Below are positions 1-7,500 of a stretch of DNA of 9,627 nt, in pieces. Made by a program: the position numbers and the translations under genes. Below the pieces are notes generated by a model. It was not told the origin of the DNA. It worked only from the letters and a program-made list of their open reading frames with translations, and made no database searches. Position 1 is the first letter of the stretch. Each line of letters begins with the position of its first letter. Location of the stretch: contig JAOZNZ010000089.1 of the NCBI GenBank assembly GCA_029933535.1, forward strand, positions 1 to 9,627. Direction: 5' to 3'. Origin of the DNA: a bacterium. GTDB taxonomy: Bacteria; Auribacterota; UBA3054; B51-G9.

Positions 1-3000
1 GTTCCGGACCTGTATTTTGGTTGTATGCGGCGAGGTAAAGGATACCGCTTTCGTAATCAAAATCCATTCCCTGACCGAAGTTGGCGTTATATCCGAGAGA
101 ACCGATAATAGTTCCCGCACCTGTTTTTTTGTTGATAGAAATAAGGCTGTCATTGACGATATCGTGACCATACATTTTTCCATTGGCGTTGATAGCTATG
201 GCGATACTGCCGGGTGAGTTATCAATTTCTCCGATTAGAGTTGCCGTGCCGTCAGTTTTGTCGATAGTGTAGAGTTCTGATCTGTCGATATCCGTGGCGT
301 TGGCGTAAATTGTTCCATCGGGGTCAATCGCCATTCCTGTCCATGAGAGTCCCGGTGAAGGCACAGACATTCCGAGGACAGTGATGTTCACGTTAGTAAC
401 ATCAATCAGTAGAAATTTATTCTGATCATTTATCGCATAAAGAGTGTTAAGATCATCAGGCATAAAATCTGATGCCCAAATTAGATCATCGTCAGTAGTA
501 TAAACACCTATGTTGGTAATAATTCCCGGTGTGCCCGTGCAGAATGAAACAAGCCGGTCATCTCCTGAACGCGCTTCAGTGCCGTAAGCAGGAGCGCTTC
601 CGGCGCAGCTTATTGGCGAATAAAATGTAGCTGCCGGAGAGCGAAGCGAGCCGGTGGAAAATGTAGCTGCCATCGAACGAAGTGAGATGGTGGATAACTC
701 CCCTCCTGTTTTAGGTGGCACATCCCGAGTATTTCCTCGGGGAGGGGTGCGCTTTAGCGTGGGGTGGTTCTTATCCACAAACTCATTAATAACATCCCCC
801 GCCTTCACGGGCACCCCCTTCAAAGGGGGACTATTGTTTTTCATGAAATCTGCCGGCGGCAGACCGATCGAATGAGGTTCATCCCCGCGCTCAATCTCAC
901 CTTTAAATGCCGGAATATGCACCGGAGAAACAGGCATTGAAAGACTCATCATCGAATAACCAGAAGTAGATACAGAAAAATCAGTGACACCAAGACGGTA
1001 GTTCACATCAATCGGCCCGGAATTTGTTACGGTTACAGTATTGGTAACAACTTCACCGACTTGAAGAATCTCTTCAATTTCCGGCGGGCTGTAAGTAAGA
1101 AGCGACCCGACAAGAGAGAAATCCTGCACGGAAGTTTGTCCGACAGTTGTAAGAGAAACACCGCTGACACTTCCTGTAATATAATTTCTCGCGGCGGCGT
1201 TTACATCATAAGTATCAAGGGGCACACGCATAAAATACGTGCCGTCTTTTTCGGTTCCGGCAAAAAGATTTGACGAGCCATCGGCCTGGATGGTTGCAGG
1301 ATAAATCGGTTCGCCGGAATGAACAGCGGTAACTGCGCCGGAAATAACACCGTAATTATTGTAATTGCCGAGAAGCTGGAACCCGAAATCGCTGATCATT
1401 TCATACCAGGCGCCGTTGAAGTATTGCAGAGCCGGGCTGCCTTTGACAACATCTTCAGTATTTAAAATGTACCATTTGAAGTCATTATTATCGGTTACAA
1501 TCTGAACAGAAATCCAATAGTGTCCCGGGCCTGTATTGAATGGAGTATTAAGTTCAAGTTGATATAAATAATGATTGATTCCATAAACATTTGTCCATAA
1601 AGCTTCGCAGGCAAGACCGGGATGAAATTCTGAGCGAACAGGAGCACCCGGATGATCGAAAATAGCAACGCCGTTGCTGCCGTCATTCGCGTAAATATTT
1701 ATATTGAACCCGAGAACATCGCCGCGAAAGCTATCGCTTGTGTCATATACCCCGTGCCACCTTATGCCGGAAATGGTTGTATCCACCGGCAGTGAAATAT
1801 CGTCAGCTGAAAGGGCGGATGCGGCAGGCGCAGCGTTGCTGTATTCTACTGAAGAATACCATACGAATCCATCCATGGTTTGTTCATAAATAACGCTACC
1901 CGGAATAGTTTGCGGTGTGACTGTCAGTTTTCCCGCGTAAGCGGAGTCGTAACCGTTGCTGCTGCCGTTTAAATCCGCGTAAACCCAGCCGGCATCACCC
2001 ACCTGATATCGATAAGCTGTATCAAACTCTCCTACGACATCAATATTCGGAGAAACTCCAAAAACATCGTAAATGCCGTCCGGACCGGTGTAAACAGCGG
2101 GATGCCATATCCAGTCGGCGTTATCGGTCGGCAAAGAACCAACCGGGCCGATACCCATCTGCGCTGAAATATGCGATGCGGGACCCGCAGGACCGGTTTC
2201 ACCGTCAATATAAAGATGTCCGACAAAAGTCGGCGCGGTCTGTGAGCATTCAATCACAGCCGAAGTAGGCGACACAAAAAATGAATTGTCAATTCCATAT
2301 TTCTTACCCCCAATACATACATTATCAATGAATTGTAAATGTGTGTTACTGCCGATATAAAGAAAAGCAAGATATACAGGATTCATTCCTCTATATGCCG
2401 CGAGATCAATTTCCCTGGTCTTCCAATTTAAGTTGTCTCGGCCGATTTCCAACAGTTCTACAAAATCGTTGCTTGCCGGATTTCTGTCGCCGTCGGAAAT
2501 TAAAACACCTGTGTAACCATAACCATCTTGGATTATTACAAATTCATCGAACATAAGACGAAGTTCTTCGGCAAAAGGGTCATCCAAATTGATTGCAGGG
2601 GAGACAAACCAATTGGTGAACACAGCCGTGTAAGCCGGATGATAAAGTCCCGGCGCAGGGTTGCCGATGCCGCTTTGCAGCCACGAAAAAACAGTGCTTG
2701 CGAACTGGTAATTCGTCCACCCATGAGGGAATATGTCCCAGGTTTCGCAAGGAAGAGGATAAGTCGTCCAGGTGCATTTTGTTACAATTTCCGCCATACC
2801 GGTGTAAACGTTATCTATCGAAACTACCTGCACAATCGAGGTAGCCTGATCTCCTGCATAAGTACCTGAAGGGATCTGTACCTGAATAATTAAATCCGTA
2901 CTGTCGTTATTTGGCAGGACGCCTGTAGTAACCGGACCAAGGGTAGCCCATGGATCATTAAAATAAGAAATATTAAAATCTGAGCTTCCTGTTGTTTTAT

Positions 3001-3649
3001 TTATTACTTTGATAGAATAATTTACATTCGCGCCGGGAAGGCCGGAACCGGTAGAGTAAATAGGTTCAATATCAACTCGCGGCACATTGTCATATATCTG
3101 AACTTTATCCACGCACATGTCGCTTGTGTATGATGGCCCTGTAACTCCACGGATCCGCAAAATTACATTCGATGCGCCAGCATATCCGCTCAGGTCAACA
3201 GTAGCTTTTCGCCATGAATCGGTCACCCAGGTCTGCTGCTCGCCTGTCAAACTCCACACGCTCATCGCCCACGAACCTGTGTAAACATCGATATGCAGAT
3301 TTCCCATCGAGTTTCCATACATATGATAATAAAAAGTCATTTCAGGTTTTGTCAACGCGCCGAAATCGAATGCTGCGTCTAGCGCGGCGGTGTAATCAGG
3401 GTTGTTGCCGGATGCTTCGGTGAAAATGTACCACTCACGGTCATAAGCGCCCAACGGGCCTGTGCCCGATGAAGGTGTCTGACCGGTGTTGCGTGACCAG
3501 TCGAAATCATTTGACGCATCGTCTGTCCAAGCGCCGAATCCGGATTCAAAGCTTTCGTAATAAGGAAAGTTATTAACGATGGCAAACGATGAAGAAGCAA
3601 CAAGCAACGCAGCAGTGAGGATTATCCCCATAAAGAGTTTGTTTTTCAT
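1..3649 (-). CDS. Secreted multi-domain MAM / choice-of-anchor J protein, 3' end beyond window
   Basis: I checked this frame codon by codon: it is open from the ATG at 3649 to base 2 (1216 codons, no stop) and runs off the window. It opens with a signal peptide (MKNKLFMGIILTAALLVASSSFA, cleavage likely after residue 23). A MAM-like domain follows (about residues 30-188, FESGFGAW...FDW...TGP), then a beta-sandwich linker and a choice-of-anchor J/cleaved-adhesin-like region (about 298-445). Next come a carboxypeptidase-regulatory-like domain (GAVTAVHSGEP...DGTY...YDVNAAARNY) and a propeller-like repeat region at the left edge. It is collinear with the 1460-residue protein at 4492-8874: the shared Asn-Asn is residue 937-938 here and 932-933 there. 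By that comparison about 315 C-terminal residues are missing, including the expected PEP-CTERM signal. The main difference is a repeat-derived insert at about residues 940-1020. Probable role: extracellular adhesion or polymer binding (inference). No Shine-Dalgarno site is visible before the ATG. Confidence 0.9.
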   Translation of the reverse strand, partial: MKNKLFMGIILTAALLVASSSFAIVNNFPYYESFESGFGAWTDDASNDFDWSRNTGQTPSSGTGPLGAYDREWYIFTEASGNNPDYTAALDAAFDFGALTKPEMTFYYHMYGNSMGNLHIDVYTGSWAMSVWSLTGEQQTWVTDSWRKATVDLSGYAGASNVILRIRGVTGPSYTSDMCVDKVQIYDNVPRVDIEPIYSTGSGLPGANVNYSIKVINKTTGSSDFNISYFNDPWATLGPVTTGVLPNNDSTDLIIQVQIPSGTYAGDQATSIVQVVSIDNVYTGMAEIVTKCTWTTYPLPCETWDIFPHGWTNYQFASTVFSWLQSGIGNPAPGLYHPAYTAVFTNWFVSPAINLDDPFAEELRLMFDEFVIIQDGYGYTGVLISDGDRNPASNDFVELLEIGRDNLNWKTREIDLAAYRGMNPVYLAFLYIGSNTHLQFIDNVCIGGKKYGIDNSFFVSPTSAVIECSQTAPTFVGHLYIDGETGPAGPASHISAQMGIGPVGSLPTDNADWIWHPAVYTGPDGIYDVFGVSPNIDVVGEFDTAYRYQVGDAGWVYADLNGSSNGYDSAYAGKLTVTPQTIPGSVIYEQTMDGFVWYSSVEYSNAAPAASALSADDISLPVDTTISGIRWHGVYDTSDSFRGDVLGFNINIYANDGSNGVAIFDHPGAPVRSEFHPGLACEALWTNVYGINHYLYQLELNTPFNTGPGHYWISVQIVTDNNDFKWYILNTEDVVKGSPALQYFNGAWYEMISDFGFQLLGNYNNYGVISGAVTAVHSGEPIYPATIQADGSSNLFAGTEKDGTYFMRVPLDTYDVNAAARNYITGSVSGVSLTTVGQTSVQDFSLVGSLLTYSPPEIEEILQVGEVVTNTVTVTNSGPIDVNYRLGVTDFSVSTSGYSMMSLSMPVSPVHIPAFKGEIERGDEPHSIGLPPADFMKNNSPPLKGVPVKAGDVINEFVDKNHPTLKRTPPRGNTRDVPPKTGGELSTISLRSMAATFSTGSLRSPAATFYSPISCAGSAPAYGTEARSGDDRLVSFCTGTPGIITNIGVYTTDDDLIWASDFMPDDLNTLYAINDQNKFLLIDVTNVNITVLGMSVPSPGLSWTGMAIDPDGTIYANATDIDRSELYTIDKTDGTATLIGEIDNSPGSIAIAINANGKMYGHDIVNDSLISINKKTGAGTIIGSLGYNANFGQGMDFDYESGILYLAAYNQNTGPE
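623..694. repeat. Two tandem 36-bp hairpin repeats
   Basis: Copies at 623-658 and 659-694 both begin AAATGTAGCTGC and end GTGGA. Each contains a 21-base hairpin (634-654 and 670-690). Read on the plus strand the structure is an outer stem (CCGG/CCGG or CCATC/GATGG), then GA facing GA, then GCGAAGC or ACGAAGT closing a GAA triloop. Seven bases differ between the copies; six form three compensatory pair changes and the seventh turns an A-G mismatch into C-G. The unit is exactly 12 codons and is translated on the minus strand as STGSLRSPAATF and STISLRSMAATF. GCGAAGC is known as an unusually stable DNA mini-hairpin. Confidence 0.85.
690..778. repeat. 89-bp palindromic element with GTGGATAA ends
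   Basis: The ends GTGGATAA (690-697) and TTATCCAC (771-778) are perfect inverted repeats of 8 bases. Inside, CCCCTCC (700-706) can pair with GGAGGGG (741-747), and CCCGAG (724-729) can pair with CTCGGG (736-741) around the loop TATTTC. The 22 bases at 720-741 recur with one change at 9161-9182, outside any gene, so the core is a dispersed repeat. The left end overlaps the last five bases of the second 36-bp repeat. The element lies in frame inside the left secreted-protein gene. It looks like a small non-autonomous palindromic element; no transposase is seen. Confidence 0.7.
814..829. repeat. C5/G5 hairpin within the inserted cluster
   Basis: CCCCC (814-818) and GGGGG (825-829) pair, extended by one or two T-A pairs, around a very short loop. 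On the minus strand it encodes Pro-Pro-Leu-Lys-Gly at the start of the insert. With the G/C-rich run at 794-812 it forms the upstream boundary, in gene orientation, of the sequence absent from the right paralogue. Confidence 0.55.
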
Positions 3650-3672
3650 GATTGATAAGTTTTTGTTTGAAG

Positions 3673-3819
3673 GAGAAAATTAATCCACGAGCGCGCAAGC
3701 GCCTCGGGATAAATTTAAAATTTGTGTTTCGTTAATGTAATGATTATAAATTAAAGTTATAAATTCGTATTCTTTGTGAATTAAAATTTTAAATTCATCA
3801 CAACGGGATGGATTTTCTT
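3673..3819. repeat. Bipartite palindromic element, copy A (split by ~66 bp)
   Basis: The left half (3673-3720) runs from GAGAAAATT through a hairpin to AAATTTAAAA. Its hairpin pairs AATCC with GGAT, CGAG with CTCG (one C bulged) and CGC with GCG, closed by a GCAA loop on the plus strand. The right half (3787-3819) is TTTTAAATT, a hairpin with the arms ATTCATC and GATGGAT around ACAACGG, and a TTTTCTT end. It matches copy B at 8897-8977 nearly base for base, except for about 66 AT-rich bases (3721-3786) at the centre. The element ends one base from the nuclease stop codon (3821-3823) and its other arm begins 23 bases before the start at 3649. Confidence 0.8.
3743..3748 (-). promoter_or_regulatory. 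Possible -10 box (TATAAT) upstream of the left secreted-protein gene
   Basis: The minus strand reads TATAAT here, inside the extra AT-rich stretch that splits copy A, about 95 bases before the ATG at 3649. No good -35 box lies at 16-18 bases; the nearest candidate, TTCACA (3775-3780), is 26 bases away. In such AT-rich DNA the match may be chance. The gene could instead be read from the promoter at 9060-9088 through the nuclease gene. Confidence 0.25.
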
Positions 3820-3820
3820 T

Positions 3821-4426
3821 CTAGCGTAACAATCTGATTTGTTGAACCATTTGTTTACCTATTCCTTTTACTTCCATAAGTTCTTCATCAGACGCGTTTA
3901 TTATTTTATCAATGGTTTCAAATTTTTCTACAAGTTTTGTTGCTAAATCCGGTCCGATATGTCGCATCTGCATAAGCATTCGCTCCTGCATAGAAACAAT
4001 ACAGCGTTTAGCTCTTAAGTCATGAGTACAATATGGTAATTCATAATATTCATCATTATTATAACTATGCAAGTTGTTTAATATCCAAGCAGTGCCTTTT
4101 ATATCAACACTACGAAGAACAGGCATGTAACATTTTACCGAAATAGAACACAAAGCACCTCGTATGCTAGCATTACCAGCCAAGTGCTTTCCTTCTATAA
4201 TCATTATAGCACGCCGGCCGCCTTTACGTAATTTTGCTGTTTGGTTAAGCAGCCGTCTATCCTTCATACTTTCAATAAAATCCGCTGTAGTTTTTCTTTC
4301 AATAAAAATAGTTTTGTTAATAATATAATCACCAATTTTGAGTCTTTTAATTTCAAAAGGTAGTTGCAACTTTTCTAACTCACCACAAATCCCGCTTTTG
4401 CGCTCTCTATCATCAATTGTGATCAT
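3821..4426 (-). CDS. ERCC4/XPF-family structure-specific nuclease with C-terminal (HhH)2
   Basis: This is a 201-residue protein of the XPF/Mus81/Hef nuclease family, whose members cut branched DNA (3' flaps, forks) using a metal ion. The active-site signature is complete: IDDRER (residues 4-9), GDY (32-34), ERKTTAD (43-49) and the following FIESMKDRRLLNQ, which matches the usual ERKxxxD...R...Q pattern. Two helix-hairpin-helix motifs close the protein (HIGPDLATKLVEKF near 156-169 and VKGIGKQMVQQIRLL near 186-200), the usual DNA-binding and dimerisation module. There is no helicase domain, so it resembles the short archaeal XPF form; such genes are sporadic in bacteria. The start follows ACGGAAACCCT, at best a weak ribosome site. 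It is visibly more AT-rich than the secreted-protein genes around it and has nothing to do with secretion. It sits between two palindromic elements, one base from one and 17 from the other, which suggests acquisition as a cassette (inference). Confidence 0.9.
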   Translation of the reverse strand: MITIDDRERKSGICGELEKLQLPFEIKRLKIGDYIINKTIFIERKTTADFIESMKDRRLLNQTAKLRKGGRRAIMIIEGKHLAGNASIRGALCSISVKCYMPVLRSVDIKGTAWILNNLHSYNNDEYYELPYCTHDLRAKRCIVSMQERMLMQMRHIGPDLATKLVEKFETIDKIINASDEELMEVKGIGKQMVQQIRLLR

Positions 4427-4443
4427 AGGGTTTCCGTTTGTAA

Positions 4444-4525
4444 GAGAAAATTAGTTTTTATTTCGCAAGCGAAAAAAACAAATTTAAAATTTTAAATTCT
4501 TTTGTTACCACAAAATAATTTTCTC
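4444..4525. repeat. Bipartite palindromic element, copy C
   Basis: The copy has the same architecture as A and B: GAGAAAATT (4444-4452), hairpin, AAATTTAAAATTTTAAATT centre (4480-4498), hairpin, AATTTTCTC (4517-4525). Both hairpin stems have wholly different sequence. The left one pairs a T-rich arm ending TTTCG with CGAAA and an A-run around CAAG. The right one pairs TTTTGT (4501-4505 region) with ACAAAA around TACC. Conserved arms and changed but still paired stems point to selection on structure. The right half is also coding: on the minus strand it supplies the last residues (RRKLFCGNKRI) and the TAA of the PEP-CTERM protein. The left arm ends 17 bases before the nuclease ATG. Confidence 0.8.
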
Positions 4526-7500
4526 CTCATTAGGTAGAACATAAATAAAGAACAAATAACAAATAAACAGGGTTCCGGTATCCCTTCACCTTTTACATTC
4601 AAAGAAATCCCTCCGCCGCCCGTCAAAGTCAGTGTAGTGCTGTAAGTTCCCATTGCTGTAGGCACGAAATAAACACACAAATATGTGCTGTCATAAGATG
4701 CCAGCGAATAATTCGTGTTACATCCCAGGTAAAATGGCGGTGTTGCTCCTGAAACGTCTCCCGTAACGACTCCATTGCCGACGTTTTCACATAAAACAAC
4801 AATAGTGTTGGTTGTGTCAAGCCATGTGTCAGCAAACCTTACTACATCCGGGGTCGCTTTAAGCGTTGGTGCAGCGCTGCCGGTTAGCATGACGCTCCTG
4901 CCCCCGCCACCCGTCAAAGAAATTACGTTTGTGAAATATCCCGGTCCGGTAGGCATGAAATATGTCCCTAATTCTGTTGAATTGAGCGAAGGAAGAATAT
5001 AGTTTGTGGTTCCATTCACTCCGAACGGTTCAACGATATTCTGCAGTTGACCTGTTATTACGCCGTAACCAGCGTTCTTGATCAACAACGGAATATTCGA
5101 CATCACATTCACGTGCACCGCACCGAAATCTATTTGCGATGGCGCACTTAACATCGGTCCGTCGGCAATGTGCATCGTTAACGGCATGTGTGGGACTTCA
5201 TTAACAAATCCACCGTAAAAAATGAGCTTAGCCGTGTAAGTACCCTTGTTCGATACGGTATTCGAGTCAAATATTACTTCGAATGTGTCAACTCCGCCTG
5301 CGGCTATGCTGCCTTCATTGGTCGATACAGCCGCCCAATCCGGGCTGCTCATTACTGCAACAGCCATACTGCCTACCTGATCGACAGAGAACGTACCGAT
5401 ATTTGTTGTGTTGCCGGTTATAACGTCCGCAATGCGCAACTCAGGTTGAAACGTACCGTTGTTGAACGCGGCGAGATAAAGAATATCTGTTTCATAATCA
5501 AAATCCATTCCCTGACCAAAGTTTGCATCGAAACCGAGAGAGCCGATGATAGTTCCCGCCCCGGTAATTTTATCAATCGATATAAGACTGTCGTTAACTA
5601 AGTCAAACCCGTACATTTCACCCACGCTATTGATCGCTATGGCAATACATGCCGGCGAGTTGTTAATAGTTCCAATAAGTGTTGCCGTGCCATCGGCCGG
5701 GTCTATTGTGTAGAGCTCTGATTCCGAAATGGATGTGGCAGAGGCATAAAGTGTGCCGTCAGGGTCGCCCGCCAGGCCGGACCATGATAATCCCGGCGAT
5801 GGCATGGACATGCCAAGCATTATCGAACTTGCGTCAACCGAATTAATGGCGAGGAAATTATTTTGATCATCTATAGCGTAAAGTATGCTTAAATCAGAAG
5901 CCAGAAAATCTGATGCCCAGATGAAATCCACTCCGGGGATGCCGACAACTGTACTGGCAGCGGGGGCTTCCGTGTAGAAAGTAATAAGAGATTTGTCGGA
6001 GCCTACTGTGCCGTATGACAACGGTCCGGTTGGTACACCAAGAATCATATTCTCCGCGGATGATGCGGCTACATTGTTTTTTGCGAAATCAACCGGCGGC
6101 GCACCTATCGAAACAGGGGAAGCGCCTCGTTCAAATCTGCCGTCGCTCGGAGAAATATTTATCGGAACTGACAACATCGAGCTCAATGTTGCATAGCCTG
6201 ACGTTGAAGCAAATCCATTCGCGAGAACTACCCGGTAATCGATGTCTCTCGGACCGGAATTCGTAACGGTTATTGTATTTGTAACCACTTCACCTACATT
6301 AAGAATTTCCTCGATTTGTGGTGGACCGTAAGTAAGCAATGATCCAACAAGTGAAAAATCTTCAATTGCAGTTTGGCCTGATATCGTAAATGATACTCCG
6401 CTTACATCAACTGTCACATAATTACGGGCCGCGGCATAAATGTCATAAGTGCCAAGAGGAAGAGGTAGTTTGTACGTTCCGTCACTTTCCGTTACTGTAG
6501 AAAGATTTGTCGGACCGATTGCATCAATTACAGCACCACGAATCGGTTCGCCTGAATGAGCTGCTGTCACTGTTCCGGACAGTATGCCCGCATTAGTGTA
6601 TGAACCATAAAACTCGATGCCAAGGTCAGCGCCAATGGAGAACCAGTTTGTATCGGTGGTGTAGAGTGCGGCGCTTCCGGCGATTGGTGCATGCGTTGTT
6701 GTTATGAACCATGAAGTGTCATTATCAAGTGAAACCATCTGGACTGAAAACCAGTATTTGCCGGTATTGCTGACATGAAACGGTGAAGAAAGAGATAATT
6801 GATACTGATACATATTATCTGCAATCAACTTCTCGCAGGCAAGTCCCGGATAAAATCCTGAATATAAAACGCTTCCGGGATGATCAGATACGGCAAATGC
6901 ATTGCTGCCTGCATTGGCATAGAACCTGACGTTGAATCCAAGAACGTTATCACGACTGCTGCCCATTTGGTAGCTTCCCTGCCACCTCAACTCGCGAATG
7001 TCTGCTTCGACAGACATGTCAAAATCATCGGCAACGGTGTACGACAGTGCCGGCAGATCATTACTGAACATAGTTGCCGGAAAAACAAAACCGGGATCTG
7101 ATAACACCTGCTCATATATTAATTCGCCGGGAGAAGTTTGCAAAATTGTCAACTTACCCGCTTCAGATGAATCGTATCCGTTGCTGCTGCCGTCAAGATC
7201 TGCATAAGTCCAGGCTGCTGCGCCTTTTCTATACCGATAGACAACATCAAATTCTCCCGCGGCATCAATTGTCGGTGTTGATTCAAAAATATCGTAAATT
7301 CCATCCGGGCCGATGTATGCAGCCGGATACCATAGCCAGTTAAAATTATCACCGGGATCGGTGCCGGGAATTCCGACTCCTACTTCCGCGGAAATGTCTG
7401 CTGCAGGTCCTGCAGGTCCTGTTTCACCGTTAATGTAAAGGCTTCCCCTGAAAGTCGTTGTCGCTTGGGAACAATCTACTACCGCACTTGCCGGTGACAC

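Larger units (their letters stand above)
590..832. repeat. Repeat cluster inserted in frame in the left secreted-protein gene
   Basis: Between the conserved Asn-Asn (833-838) and Tyr-Gly-Thr (578-586) the left paralogue has 82 residues; the right paralogue has 19 (VAASSAENMILGVPTGPLS). The extra ~63 residues are encoded by a dense set of DNA palindromes and tandem repeats, annotated separately. The translation (GVPVKAGDVINEF, TPPRGNTRDVPP, the Ser-Leu-Arg-Ser repeats) is low-complexity and does not look like a folded domain. No stop or frameshift results. The insert lies in a linker just before the propeller-like region, where extra residues would be tolerated. Confidence 0.8.

Noticed and set aside
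623..694. Short CRISPR array
   Set aside because: The two 36-base units abut directly with no spacer, and no cas gene is present.
590..832. Gene disruption by the repeat cluster
   Set aside because: I read every codon on the minus strand from 3649 to 2 and found no stop or frame change, so the gene is not a pseudogene within the window.
2528..2869. 113-codon plus-strand reading frame
   Set aside because: It lies antisense inside the left secreted-protein gene, whose own frame is open throughout and aligned to its paralogue.
3787..3819. Intrinsic terminator of the nuclease gene
   Set aside because: The stem is AT-rich and the same hairpin lies in the 5' leader of another gene (8945-8977), so it is better explained as part of the repeat.
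5188..5601. 137-codon plus-strand reading frame
   Set aside because: It is wholly antisense to the 1460-residue gene; a similar frame recurs at the start of the window opposite the paralogue, as expected for a shadow.
7395..7440. Collagen-like repeat (GETGPAGPA)
   Set aside because: Only two or three Gly-x-y triplets occur, inside a beta-rich region; too short for a collagen helix.
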